Of a stretch of DNA of 64,000 nt, positions 22,558-34,022 are shown in pieces. Each line of letters starts with the position of its first letter. Position 1 is the first letter of the stretch. Origin of the DNA: Chaetoderma sp. LZ-2023a (Eukaryota > Mollusca > Caudofoveata > Chaetodermatida > Chaetodermatidae); NCBI GenBank assembly GCA_034401795.1, contig CM067359.1:146698233-146762232 (forward strand). The letters run 5' to 3'. The notes below the pieces were generated by a model. It did no database searches, was not told where the DNA came from, and was given only the letters and a program-made list of their open reading frames with translations. A program made the position numbers and the translations under genes.

Positions 22558-23073
22558 TTTTACGGCCTAACCAGTAACGAAACACTATCACGAACTTGTA
22601 CAAAAACTTATAATTGATAAAAGCAATACGTAGTAATCAAGAACAATTTGAAATTGATAACAACTAAAAAAATCTTCCATCTATTATACTTAACTCAAGG
22701 AGGTTATGGGCTCGCTGTTTAGCTAAGTGTGATTATTATTAATCCGTATATAATACGCTGGCTAACTGACATTGTTTATACACAATGAACTGTATATCGC
22801 CATGTCGGCGTACGATCACTGAACCCACTAAAACGACCATTCGTTTCGGCACGGAAAATAATCAATTCACCGAGATCAAAGGTCAATAGCTTGCCGACGT
22901 CATTACATAAAGAATGTTCAATAATAAGAAGACAAATTCTTCTCAATTTGATTGGCTAATTTCCGGCATATGACCGTACGGACCAATGAGAAAACGAGAC
23001 TGGAATTAGCAGAGGGAAGTGCAAGAACACTACTTCTTGCAAATGGCCGACGGAGGAAAATATGTTTATGCAT
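22558..23073. other. No gene recognised
   Basis: Between the hAT start and the Tc1-bearing palindrome, no ORF or repeat was recognised; this may be hAT 5' sequence including its unrecognised end. Confidence 0.4.
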
Positions 23074-23127
23074 CACAGGCATTTGAAGTTTACCCGCCTA
23101 TTTCATATTATTAGCATATTTCATATA

Positions 23128-23129
<2 letters not shown>

Positions 23130-23182
<53 letters not shown>

Positions 23183-23196
23183 CACTTATTATAGTG

Positions 23197-23285
<89 letters not shown>
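23130..23285 (+). repeat. (TA)n microsatellite
   Basis: Nearly pure TA for about 150 bp. The poly-Ile-Tyr ORFs on both strands are artefacts. Confidence 0.97.
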
Positions 23286-23288
<3 letters not shown>

Positions 23289-24944
23289 CTGTGCAAAAGT
23301 TAAGCACCACCCTATTTTTACGCACATGCGAGGATATATTCATGTGCTATGAAGAAAGCAATAGCATAAACATTTATGTACCCATCCATCTTAGTGCAAG
23401 AGGTAATAATGCAACTAGAGGAATGCTGATTATGATGGTGGGGAAACACTGTATGTTTTTGTTTGAACTTGAAAACGAGGCCTGAATATGGTTACGTTGA
23501 CACAACTGACAACTATTGCCCTACAGTTGACACACGTGGCTAGATTGTCATTAATGGTGTCTGAAAACGAAGTTTAACATCTGTGCACGAGTTTGAGACT
23601 GTCATTATTAATACCGGGTATATCCACCTTGTGCCTGGATGACGGCCTGGACACGACGTCTCATGCTGGTCACCAACCGACTGATACGCCATTGTGGTAT
23701 TCGTTGGCATTCAAGATGGAGTGCGTCTGTTAATTCCTGTAGGTTCTGCACAGGAGGATCCCCCCTTCTCACCATGTTTCCCAGAATGTCCCAGATATGC
23801 TCAATAGGGTTCATGTCAGGGCTCCTTGCTGGCCATGGTAGGGTTTCGATGGCATTCTGGCGGAGGTATTCATGCACAGCTCTAGCACGATGTGGTCGGG
23901 CGTTGTCATCCATGAATATAGGGTGGGTTCCAGGTGCATGATTTACGAAATCAGGGACCACAACTCTATCCAGTATGGAATCTTGATATCTTTGTCCATT
24001 TAGTGTTCCAGGTACAGTCAACAGATCCAGCTTACAATCAAATGAGATGCACCCCCATATCATAACGGAACCTCCACCAAATGGAACTTCTTCCATGATG
24101 TTACGTTGGTCGTACGCCATGCGTCTGGACCTCCATACACGAGTTCGACCATCTGTGGCATGAAGCAGGAACCGACTTTCATCGGACCAGTGTACCCGTC
24201 TCCAGGATCTCATGTTCCAGTGTCTTCTTTCGTTGCACCACCTCAGACGCTCCTCTTTGTGGTGTGCAGTGAGGAGAGGACGTCTGACAGGTCTCCTAGC
24301 TTTCATGCCAGCAGCATACAGTCTCCTTTTGACGGTAGACATTGACACTCTATTGCGCGTTTCCCATTGCTGGCTGAGCACTCTGCTGTTGGTGAATGGA
24401 GATCTCCTAACAAGGCGTACTAGGGCTCGATCATCACGGCAGTAGTCTTCTTCGGTCTTCCAGATCTAGGCCTGTCCTTCACCTCGTTAGTTTGCCCATG
24501 TTTTGCAATCAAACGACTGATTACAGTATGGTTAATGTTCAGCTGTCTGCCAATCTCTCTGCAGGACATACCACCAGTGGTATGCATGCCTATGATTTGC
24601 CATTTCACACGATCACTTAACCTTCGTCTTGCCATAGCGGTTCACAATCGAGAGCTAATTCTCTCTGTACAAATAAACCACGGTCATGAACACAAAATTC
24701 CTAATCTTGTCGCCTAAATCTGTATGTAATGTTCTACACCTCAAACTGGACTTTTACATAACTGAACACGTGTGCTGTTTCCCGCCACGCGCGGACATCA
24801 AGCGGCGTGAAGTCATGCATGCATGTGCATTTCGTACTTGGAATTATGTCAGCTAACGCGGGGACAAAAAGTATGGCAGCCTAGTTGTACCATCATGTTT
24901 CTACGTTCTATTGTTTTTGCTGGTGCTTAACTTTTGCACAGGTG
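23286..24944 (-). mobile_element. Tc1-like DNA transposon, 1.66 kb
   Basis: The terminal inverted repeats CACCTGTGCAAAAGTTAAGC (23286) and its complement (ending 24944) match perfectly over 24 bp. TA-containing sequence lies outside both. One transposase gene is inside on the - strand. The length and TIR type fit Tc1 elements of IS630/Tc1/mariner. Confidence 0.92.
23608..24635 (-). pseudogene. Tc1 transposase with one frameshift
   Basis: The N-terminal piece (24420-24635) begins MARRRLSDRVKWQIIGMH and carries the helix-turn-helix 'MSCREIGRQLNINHTVISR'. The reading then shifts frame near 24435-24445 and stops. The remainder (23608 to about 24440) is open and has the catalytic triad: HWSDESRF, FMDDNARPHRA and NPIEHIWD, with 34 residues between the second Asp and the Glu (DD34E). 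The enzyme would cut and paste the element at TA sites. Apart from the single frameshift the gene looks complete, so the insertion is fairly young. Confidence 0.92.
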
Positions 24945-25006
24945 TATAGTAGTATATGAAATATGCTAATAATATGAAATAGGCGGGTAAACTTCAAATG
25001 CCTGTG

Positions 25007-25156
25007 TATACATTGATGCTTTTAATGCCAGCCCCGGGTTTGTATTTGTACGAAAAAAACGAAAATTTGACAATATTTATTTCTCCTAGGCGGTTTTTAA
25101 ACCGTCTGTATGATATCGGTTTTTAATATGGTATCGGTATATCGCGCAGCCCTATC
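25007..25156. repeat. Repeat end at the junction with the PIN-like gene
   Basis: 'GGTATATCGCGCAGCCCT' at about 25139-25156 is the same kind of end as at 6695-6712. On the - strand the gene frame passes KLED into this repeat and then stops. It marks the edge of the insertion that split the gene. Confidence 0.6.
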
Positions 25157-27016
25157 TTCCAGTTTGATTACTTGATTGGTTGTTAATCTATCTGGCTGTT
25201 GTATACATACAGAATTGGATAGTTCAGCATCTACAGGTAATAGATCAGAAATCAGCTTTGTCATAAGCACTTTTTCAACAAGAAAATGTGCATGTAAAGC
25301 CCTGGAAATTGTTTTTCCCGCCAAAATCTGATTAATGGTGTTTGGTCCATACACCTGCCCCATGGCTTCTTCAAGACCCGACCCTTTCATCACATTGCCA
25401 ATACTACCACATGCACTCATTAGAAGATGGAATCCACCAAGTTGACAAACCAACCGGTTGAGATCTTTTGCTTTAATAATTTCAACTGCTTTCTGCCAGT
25501 GGCTGGGCAAATGTGATTGATGCACAGTTTGCTTGACTGATCGTGAATGTATAAAAGCGTAGAGTACAGACAAGTCTCATCATTTGGGTTGAGGTTGATG
25601 AATGGAAGAATAAGTACTTGCCATTTCTCAGTACCATCATCAAGGGGCTTGTAGAAGTGCTGCATGAATCCAGAATAATTTGGCATTGGTCTACTCAATT
25701 CATTAAACACACGTGCTGATTGCCACAGCAGGTTGGCATAATATGATGCTGGTGGCATGATATAGGGTCGTTGGGGTTCCAGTATTGGTTTGAACTTTAG
25801 GGAGGAAAGTGATGTTAACATTGGCCCTACATATTGAACGATTGGTATCCTCTTGTCACCCACTAGTTCAGACACTGCCAATTTTACCATGCGTCTAACA
25901 TGCTGATCACAGTTTCTTCGGTATCCTTTTACAGCCGACATTGATATTGTACCCATACCATGAAACTGGTTGCCACCATAAAGTGTTCGGACATCATGGT
26001 CAGCATTATCCGAGGCCCACCGTGTGATTTCTGCATCGCTATTTGGTGACAATGTGCCGAGATTTTCCTCTTGTAAAATAGATTTCTTAAACAAAGTTAA
26101 TTCATCATATGAGATGGAAAATCCCAATCTGAACAACTCGTCTATCAGCCACCTTGAACCAAATACCCTCATTGCTACTCGGATAACATTCTTTTGAGTA
26201 CTCTCGCTGATGTATCTCATCTTTCAGTAGTTTAGCACACGTAGCAACTATTCTTTCAGTTTCTAGTTTGACATTTTCTCTCTTTTCGTAGTGCCATTTC
26301 TCATGTACTATGTAACTAGCCATATCATGGAAACATAATACATTGTAAACTTCTTCACCACTGGATATCTCTATCATCTTCTCGTATATTTCCGTATAGT
26401 CATTTTTTCTGACACCCCCTCATCATCCAATATTTCCGTGATAGTCATTTTTTCTGACACCCCCTCATCATCCAGCCAATGGCAAAGTGCTTCAAACCAG
26501 TTTTGCTTCTTTGAATCGGTTGGCCGACCGACTGGTACATTAGTAGTGTTCGCAAAACAGAAGAAATCTGTATAACATTTGCAATGATATTGGGCTGATT
26601 ATGCAACTAAATCTATGCAGTCATTTACTCTTAACATAATTTGATGAGCCCAGGTGTCATTTCATTTCATGCACTGATTCAAGACAGATTGTCTGAATGC
26701 AAGCAAAGTAACCTTTGACACTGAGTCTTTGCCTGGATGTTTACTGTCAAAGACTGCTGTTTTCCCACAAAAAGCAACCGCCCGTCCGGTCAAAAGGCTC
26801 CGTACTTGATCTTAATCTTTTTGATGTTGTTGCACCACTGTCACTATCTGTTCTACTTCTTCTCAGGTCAGCTTCTGGATCCCTAGTATAATCAGCCCGG
26901 CATCTCTTATAAACCTTTCGTTTATCATCTCCCATAACCTCCCGACAAACAACACAATTCCCCTCAGATAAGATACCCGGCATGGGAATGCAATTTTCAT
27001 CTAATTGATAACTCAT
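25156..27016 (-). pseudogene. N-terminal half of the PIN-like nuclease-family gene, broken
   Basis: Pieces in three frames follow in order: 26747-27016 (MSYQLDENCIPMPG, then NCVVCREVMGDDKRKVYKRC), degraded 26400-26800 (YHCKCYTDFFCF), 26105-26377, 25420-26220 (DELFRLGFSISYDEL, then SDNADHDVRTLYGGNQFHG) and 25156-25573 (LVCQLGGFHLLMSACGSIG, then GSGLEEAMGQVYGPN and ISRALHAHFLVEKVLM). I recognise these as the N-terminal landmarks of the same unnamed family whose C-terminal half lies at 16164-18302 in the same orientation. Frameshifts occur near 26800, 26215 and 25560, and stops lie near 26660 and 26600. The role of this half is unknown; the Cys/His residues near the start may bind zinc. About 60-70 residues expected between the halves were not found. 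Confidence 0.68.
26392..26475. repeat. Short direct duplication (about 45 bp)
   Basis: 'AGTCATTTTTTCTGACACCC' with flanks occurs twice in tandem inside the N-terminal half of the PIN-like pseudogene. Confidence 0.85.
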
Positions 27017-27690
27017 TGTTGAATGTATTAAAAACCCAATAGGAATTCAAGCATAGCACGTGTTCACAACCACGATATGATAGTGAATAAGTATATTAGG
27101 TAACTTTATTTCAACTTGATACACGCAAAAGTCATAATTGTCTTTTGATTTACATTAATTGCCAGTTTCTAAAGTTATCCTGGACCATGTATTATTATTA
27201 CAAATGATTAATTCTACGCGTAATCTGACCACAGACCGCGCTAAGTTGACTATATTTGTAAACGATGTATTGTCCTGAACAAATTTATTCGCTAACTTTC
27301 TTATTATAACGCAAAATATATTGATAGCAAAAAAGATAGTTATATTTTCATAAATACTGTGAATTGGCCTCTATATTGGTGATCATCAAAGAATTCTCCA
27401 AGGTTATTTTTGATATAGTTCAACAATTATTATTTTACATGATAGGGTATTGTATCTTCGAAATGTATGCCAATTTTCAGCACTCTAATCGTACGGAAAT
27501 GTCAGAAATTTGAATTTGCCCCCATGCACCCTATAATAAGGCACTGCAAGAAATTTGAAAGTAGGAAGATTTCAAAGTGGTGTAAAAATTTCCGCCCAAG
27601 ATATTGGCCAGGACTTTTTCTGGGATCTAGAGATAGTGAAGATCAAAAATGAGCAGGAATTGATAACATTGGAATTTTTTTTCCAGGTCG
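27017..27690. other. No gene recognised
   Basis: AT-rich sequence upstream of the start of the PIN-like pseudogene, so it could hold that gene's promoter, but no element could be pinned down. Repeat units resume at about 27700. Confidence 0.4.
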
Positions 27691-27699
27691 CCCAAAAAT

Positions 27700-28355
27700 G
27701 GGCTTATTCTACTAGTCTAAATTGGGCAGGAAGGATCCTATGCTGGTATCCTCCAGATGTTTTTTTCTGAATTTTAATTGGTGAAAATCAGATTTTATGA
27801 AAAATTTACCGTAAATTGTCAAAATGCTACTCTTCCTTAGCTACTTGACATATTTCAACCAAATTTGGCTAGACTCGTTCTATGGTGGTAGGTTCTAGAA
27901 CTATATTTCAACCAAATTTGACTAGACTGATTCTATGGTGGTAGGTTCTAGAACTTTTATTCAGAATTTTGATTAATCATTTTTTGGGGTGACAATCTTG
28001 GATTTTAGGAAAAATTTACCGGAAATGGTCAAAATGCTACTCCTCCATAGTTCCTTGACATAGTTCAACCAAATTTGGCTAGATGGATTCAATAGTTGTG
28101 GGCCCTAGAATATTTTTTCAGAATTTTGATTGATCCATTTTTTGGGTGAAAATCTTAGATTTTATTTTTAAAAATCTACCGGAAATTTTCAAACTGCTAC
28201 TCCTCAGCTACTAGACATATTCCAACCAAATCTGACAAGAAGCATTGTATGGTGGTAGGCTCTAGATCCTCCATTCAGAATTTTGATTGATCAATTTTTT
28301 GGGTTAAAATCTTAGATTTTATGAAAAATTTACCAGAAATTGTCAAAATGCTTGA
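27700..28355. repeat. Array of 'AATTTTGATT' units
   Basis: About four diverged units of roughly 130-180 bp ('ATTTCAACCAAATTTGGCTAG', 'GGTGGTAGG', 'TCTAGAAC', 'CTTAGATTTTATG') of the same family as 11500-13510. Confidence 0.7.
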
Positions 28356-28639
28356 TATAACAAATATTTTGTTGAATATTGTGAACGTAAATGGATTTGG
28401 ATTTTGCTTACGCCAGCAAAGTCTTCCAATCCAATTACATGTATGTTCAAAATATTCAACAAAATATTCAACAGTACCTTTTATTTTGTTATGGAAACAT
28501 GTTCCATTATTTCTGAGCTATACTGAATTGTGATTACTAATTGAGAAAACAAAATTGCAGTCTATTCATTCAAAGATATGCACAATTTTTTATTCATTTC
28601 CTTCATTCATTGAACATTTATGAAACTTGGTAATTACAG

Positions 28640-28823
28640 ATATTGCGAAACCATTCTGTTTGGCTGACACACCGTCGTGAATGGGTGGGCGTTGAACAAA
28701 ATCCTGTGATTGCTGATAATCCACAACTTCAGCGTATGTTTGAAGACAAGCCTCAAGTTCACTTCCTGTCTCCAGACCTTCTACAGATTGGTTCAGCTGC
28801 ACGAAATCAACGAGCAGCAAGAG
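28640..28823 (+). CDS. Host gene exon B, NO VEIN/sacsin-like protein
   Basis: Acceptor TAATTACAG and donor GTAAAG bound 61 codons plus one base (phase 0 to 1). The peptide opens ILRNHSVWLTHRREWVGV and continues with NPVIADNPQLQRMF. A segment of the form 'LRNHxVW...W' then a statement of residues leading to 'IADNxxLxxxF' fits the family region I have in mind, though this is recollection, not an alignment. It joins to exon C in frame. Confidence 0.72.
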
Positions 28824-29069
28824 GTAAAGAGCAATAAGGGTAAAGGGTTGGGTCAGTACAAAGTACTGACTACAGTACGAAGTGACCTGAGTCAAAATTT
28901 TAACAGCGGACAGTGTGACCAGGAGGATCCCACAGCTTTGGTCGTGGTCTAAAAAATCAGGAAAATCCTAGAAGAAATCATTACAATGTCACAAAAATGG
29001 GAATTTTCGAGTCTGTCATGTCTGTAATCTCTAATTTGTAATGAAGTATTTCAGTGTTAGCTATGCCCC

Positions 29070-29460
29070 TGCCAATTTTCAGCCCAGCTCCACCCACATT
29101 TTGCCTGTAGTTTGATTGATCAATCCCTGTACTCTCTGAATCTCAATTTCCAGAAAACTATATGTGTAAACTGTTGAATATTTTAAAACTAATTTGACTT
29201 GGTGATAGGCAGCATCAGCGACCGGTCAAATTAGTTTCAAAATATTTAACAACATGCTTATTAAATAGTAAAGCCATACAATTCGTACAACCTGGCGGAC
29301 TATTAAGCGTTTAAGACGGGCTAAATCGAGTCAGTCATGATGCAATTGATTATGACCTCATCCTACACATCACGTAGTTGATTTTGTCGTCGTATGATTA
29401 ACTGAGAAACCCCCATTGCTCTTGTTTGTTGATAGATCTAAATCCTGACAATATATATCA
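29070..29460. repeat. Dispersed repeat containing palindromic element 'B'
   Basis: 'CAGCTCCACCCACA', 'GATTGATCAATC' and 'GTAAACTGTTGAATATTTT' match 8064-8175. Inside, 29155-29260 folds on itself (AAACTAATTTGACT against GTCAAATTAGTTTC). Other 'B' palindromes lie at 33920-34022 and (part) 34605-34640. Confidence 0.7.
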
Positions 29461-29466
29461 TTTTTA

Positions 29467-30252
29467 ACTCACCTGGCCCTTCAGGCCAAGTGAGCTTATG
29501 CCGTGGCATCTGTCCGGCATCCGTAAACTTTTGCTTTAAAATACTACGCCTCCTTAACATGACTCCAGAACTTCCATTCAGAATTTTGATCCACCAATTT
29601 TTTGGGTTAAAATTTAGATTTTATTAGAACTTTACCGGAAATTGTCAAATTGCTTGTTCTTACTGTTTTGAGGAATTTCAACAAAATTTGTCTGAAATGA
29701 ATATGATGATATGCTCTAGAAGTTTTGATTCATCAAATTTTTGGGTGAAAATCTTAGATTTTATGAAAAATTTACCAGAAATACTCCTTAACAGCTTGAC
29801 CGATTTCAACCAGATTGGGTTAAAACAATTATTTAATGGTAAGCTCTGGAAGCTCCATTCAGAATTTTGATTGGTCTACTTTTTAGATGAAAAATTGAAC
29901 AGAATTGTCAAATTGCTTCTTACCATTTTGACCGATTGCAACCAAATTTGGCTGAAAGGATCCTATGGTTATCGGCTCTAGAACTAGATTTGTCAATTTT
30001 TGGGGGTGAAAATCTTAGATTTTATTACATATTTACCGGAAGTTGTCAAATTACTTCTTAATATTTTGACCAATTCCAACCAAATTTGGCTGAACGAATG
30101 ATAGGCTCTAGATCTTCCATTCAGAATTTTGCTTTGCCAATTTTCTGAAACCATTTAAAATGCTACTCCTTAATCGCTGGCCCAATTTACCATCTTACGG
30201 TGGTAGGCTTTAATGGTCCAGATGAGCGTCACAGGCCCCTGGGCCTCATGTC
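29467..30252 (+). mobile_element. Helitron-like non-autonomous element, both ends visible
   Basis: It starts AACTCACCTGGCC with the hairpin TGGCCCTTCAGGCCA, then GTGAGCTTATGCC. Three or more 'AATTTTGATT' minisatellite units follow, and it ends with the hairpin AGGCCCCTGGGCCT followed by CATGTC. It is the clearest full example here of the family whose pieces fill 3775-4072, 11500-15290 and 55040-56480. It is non-coding and intronic to the host gene. Confidence 0.65.
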
Positions 30253-30380
30253 ATTTCAAAAGTAAACCACCTGAACCAGTCATCACCATGAAACATATTC
30301 ATACAAATTTTACCTGCTATTCTTCAGTATATTGTGACCAGTAAGAACCAAGCCATATGTGCCTCTTGTTAATGTTTCAG

Positions 30381-30628
30381 CTCGAGCAGTGGTGTTGCCA
30401 GATTGGCTTCAGGTATTGCTAGATTTGTGTGGTATCAAGCCATTGAGTGCGTGTATACAGACAACAGAAGTAACTGAGATGTCGGAGCCGTGTCGAGAGT
30501 TGCAGATGTACATGCACCGCCTTACACCACATGTACAGGCATATCTAATAGCACAGTATGAAGACATATTCAGGAAGCAAGTCACTTTAGGCATAGTTGC
30601 GAAATTGCGTGCACTTGTTTTCATGAAG
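30381..30628 (+). CDS. Host gene exon C, NO VEIN/sacsin-like protein
   Basis: Acceptor AATGTTTCAG and donor GTGAGA bound 2 bases plus 82 codons (phase 1 to 0). The peptide starts RAVVLPDWLQVLLDLCGIK and continues with MYMHRLTPHVQAYLIAQYED. The helical, Leu-rich pattern resembles the middle-to-late part of the large NO VEIN-like animal proteins. The phase fits exactly with exons B and D. Confidence 0.75.
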
Positions 30629-30649
30629 GTGAGATGACATTCAACTGTG

Positions 30650-32243
30650 TATAATGGCTACAATTCAAAATTTATTTCATTCCACGTAAAGCCAGTCTCG
30701 AATAGCATTTGCAGTGCTCCCTTATCTTAATGGCAGCCAGAAATGGCTTACAGCGGTATCGAGGAATATCCATTTTTAGGCCATGAGAAGTCTATTTGTA
30801 GCTGGCCTTCCCTAAAAGTCCAAGTGAGCTGATGCCATGGCAACTGCTTGTCATCCTTCTGTCTGTTAAATCTTTCCTTTACATGACTTCAAGAACAACT
30901 GGACCAATTTCAACCAAAATTTAGCAGGAAGAATCCTTCAGTCAAAGAGATGCATGATTGTTTAACAGTCTGAGCCCTATCAAAAATTTACAAAAAAGTG
31001 CCACACTGCCTACAGACAAAAGCTAGAAACTTGCTTAGAACCCTAGCCTATAAGCAGTAGTGACGTGATAGCGGCAGTGCTACCATGCCATCTATATTAA
31101 GTATTTTTGGCAAAGTCACAGACCATTATATATAAAACTATATATCATTAAAAAGGGAAATAAAATTCCTTTTAGTACATATAAAATTTGTATGAATAAA
31201 ATATATTTTAGTTGGTCAACACGCCTCTCAAAATGGACACACCTTCTAGGATAAATACATTGGTCTATTTTTTTATTTTACGAATGCCATTGATAAATTT
31301 AATCACAATGGTATTAAAACTAACAGATACCAACGTTTCGTCACGGTTTTCATCCGATAAGATGTGAAAATGACAATTATATCATGGTAGCATAAAATGT
31401 CTCGAAATTCAGCTTCAAATTTTGGGGTGAGGCCTCGTTCAATGTTGAATAATTCCTTTATACATAACCGAACACATACCAGGGTTTCTGAGCGTTAACA
31501 GCGAATAAATGGCAAATTTGTTTGCTATGTAGCATTGCTGGTTGCAATCAGCCATTTAAAAAGCGAACGCAAATGTTTTACACTAAGATTCTATAGCATC
31601 AGACATTTTTTCGTAGTGGCGTCTCCAATAGGAATCGTTTATCATGAAAGATCGTGAGAGAGTGAAAAGAATTTGTAGAATCGTACCCATATCTAATATA
31701 CGAGTACCAAGCTCATTACACATTATTGGCAACACCATATCACGTGCTTTAAGATTGACACCTCTGATTGGTCGGGAATTCATGAATATTAATTTTTCCG
31801 GCAACACAATCAGCTCTTGCAAAATTGTAACATTTGTATGTTCAAATATGTCAATTTATGCATATTTCTTGTACACCCCAAACTAAAAACTAGACAGATG
31901 CCTAGATTAATGATATTGCCAATCAAGAAGTGGGATGCCGATATATTTGACAGCTTTCACATCTCAACTCGGCCTTATTACTGACGGTAATTTGAAGAGT
32001 AAGTTTTCTCGGAAATTGTAAACAAAGACATGCATCGATGATTGTGATTATCGGATTGTTTATCAATAACCTTATTATTATTATTTCACGACCAGAGGTA
32101 AACCTTACCACAATCTATAACTTTCTCAGTTAAATTAGACATTGAGTAACTGAAAACTTAGAAATAACAGCACATTTACTAATAATCATTGATGATTGGA
32201 ACTGACTAATAATTCCTTAGAAAACTAATATTGTACTATTGCC
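30650..32243. other. Intron sequence without recognised genes
   Basis: It includes a piece of palindromic family 'A' (30745-30795) and a Helitron-like start ('CCAAGTGAGCTGATGCC', 30820-30900). From 30950 to 32243 nothing was recognised. Confidence 0.5.
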
Positions 32244-33583
32244 CAGGGCCCCTATTCATGTCGCTTTCTTGGCCTAAGAACGTTCTTAGCGCTAAGAAAG
32301 TTCTTAGTTAAGAAAGTTGTGAGCGCTAAGAAAGTTGGAATTCATGGAGCGTTCTTAGTCTACTTCTTGGCTAAGATCACCCTAAGAGCCGGAAGTTGGG
32401 AATATTCTAATGCTACAACGACGGTGTGTGCACGCGCATGAGTGGTGTATGCATTACATATTTTAATATTTTGCTTTAGTCCACTCGTAGGCCTCCACCA
32501 ACACATAATTATGCACTGATGCAGTCAAATATATGCATGTTCTACTACTTACACGTGCATATTACACATGCACAGCCCAGCTCAGAAATAACTTAACATG
32601 TTTCCAAAACAAAATAAAATGTAGACCTAATGCTAAATCTGTCTTCAACATAATTGGATAAGAACTCATTTGTTCAAAATATTTGACAGCTATTCTTACT
32701 AACAACTACATCTTTTTTTCCTATAAATTTATGAGCTGTACTGTAGGCAAACATGTAGCCTATAAACATTTAAAGCCATACACGTGGCCTATATCTTCAT
32801 GTCCACGTACACGCATACACACAAGTATTCACGCACGCGCACACGCTAGCTCGCACGTATTTCTATAGTTTAGCGGTCTATAATGTTCCTCTAAATTGTA
32901 TCTCATTGATATGATGGTGTGCACGAGCTGTTGAATCATCGACAACAAAATATTATTCACGCGATAACATCGTACCAAAACGATCATGATTCACACGATG
33001 ACGTCTCTCCGTGATTCTCATGAGAAATTGAAAAAGAATTACTTTCCGTGGCGAAATTTAATACTATAAGTGTTTGAAAATATGTAAACAATATATTTTC
33101 TTTTATTTAAATTATACGAAAGCATAATTTTGCACTCTTTGCCCAACAAACGAATTAAAAAAGTGTTTGACGCTATAACTAGTCTTCAATATTTCAACAC
33201 TAAATGAATTGTGGGTCACACTGTGAGCTTGTCGCCGCGGTATGATGTCACAATTTACCGGCATAATGGTGAGAAAAGACAAAAAACATTCTGCTGCATA
33301 TACATGTACCAATCTACATTTGTTTCAAATAATTGGAAATATAAATATAATTGGTGTGGGTAGCGTAGCGTAGCTGAACATACACAAAACAAGAAGAAAT
33401 TTTCACTAAGAACTTTCTTAGTGGATTTACGCCATGGGGGGTACCTGTCATAAATTAAGAAAGATTTAAGAACATCCATAGGCCTAAGAACACGCCATGA
33501 ATACCGATTTTTACTAAGACGTCATTCTAAGCGCTAAGAACGTCTTCTTAGGTGCTAAGTACGTGCCATGAATACGGGCCCTG
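32244..33583. mobile_element. TIR DNA element, 1.34 kb, non-autonomous
   Basis: The ends are inverted: CAGGGCCCCTATTCATG on the left and CATGAATACGGGCCCTG on the right. Inside each end are dense AAGAACGTTCTTAGCGCTAAG-type words that make the ends self-complementary. The arms reach about 160-190 bp. No transposase ORF is present and no clear target duplication could be seen. The CTTAG/CTAAG-rich end style recalls small Harbinger-like or similar elements, but the superfamily is not assigned. Confidence 0.75.
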
Positions 33584-33919
33584 GTTACAAACATTCTATC
33601 ACCGTTTACTGTGTGGCCAGTATCCTCTGATCAAAGATATAGAGAACCGGGGCCCTGAAACAAACTTGCACTATCATGGAAGTGTGCCCAAAAACAAAAA
33701 CAATTATCACATTTGAACCTGAAATTCCAGAATTTCATGTTTACAGTCATTATAAAGGTAAGATGTTAAATATTTTGAATCCAATGTGAAGCTGGTGCTT
33801 CAAAATTTAAAATTTTCAAATTAAATTAAAAAGTGAACGGTCACAGATTGGATTCATCTATTATTTAACCCTTTCTCATTTTCTCAGGCAAATCCCTGAA
33901 AAACTATGATGCTTACAAT

Positions 33920-34022
33920 ATAAAATTTATTCTATTGAATATTTTGAAATTAATTTGACTGAAAGGCCTTGCTGCCTAAGGCAGTTTGCAGTCAAACTAA
34001 TTAAAAAATATTCACCAGTTTT
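33920..34022. repeat. Palindromic element 'B'
   Basis: TATTTTGAAATTAATTTGAC on the left and GTCAAACTAATTAAAAAATA on the right flank a core with CTTGCTGCCTAAGGCAGTTTG. It is a member of the family at 29155-29260. Confidence 0.75.

Larger units (their letters stand above)
23074..25006. repeat. 56-bp perfect palindrome arms with a (TA)n centre, split by a Tc1 element
   Basis: Arms 23074-23129 and 24951-25006 are exact reverse complements (CACAGGCATTTGAAG outer, CATATACT inner). The interior left is a long (TA)n tract (23130-23280, interrupted once by 'ATACACTTATTATAGTG'), then the Tc1 element. Before the insertion this was a hairpin with a (TA)n loop, just like 19167-19400. Tc1 elements choose TA, so a TA-rich loop is an obvious target. 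Confidence 0.88.

Noticed and set aside
23062-23352. Poly-(Ile-Tyr) ORFs on both strands
   Set aside because: They are translations of a (TA)n microsatellite.
23639-24445. + strand ORFs over the Tc1 element
   Set aside because: They are antisense shadows of the transposase, which has the catalytic DD34E motifs on the - strand.
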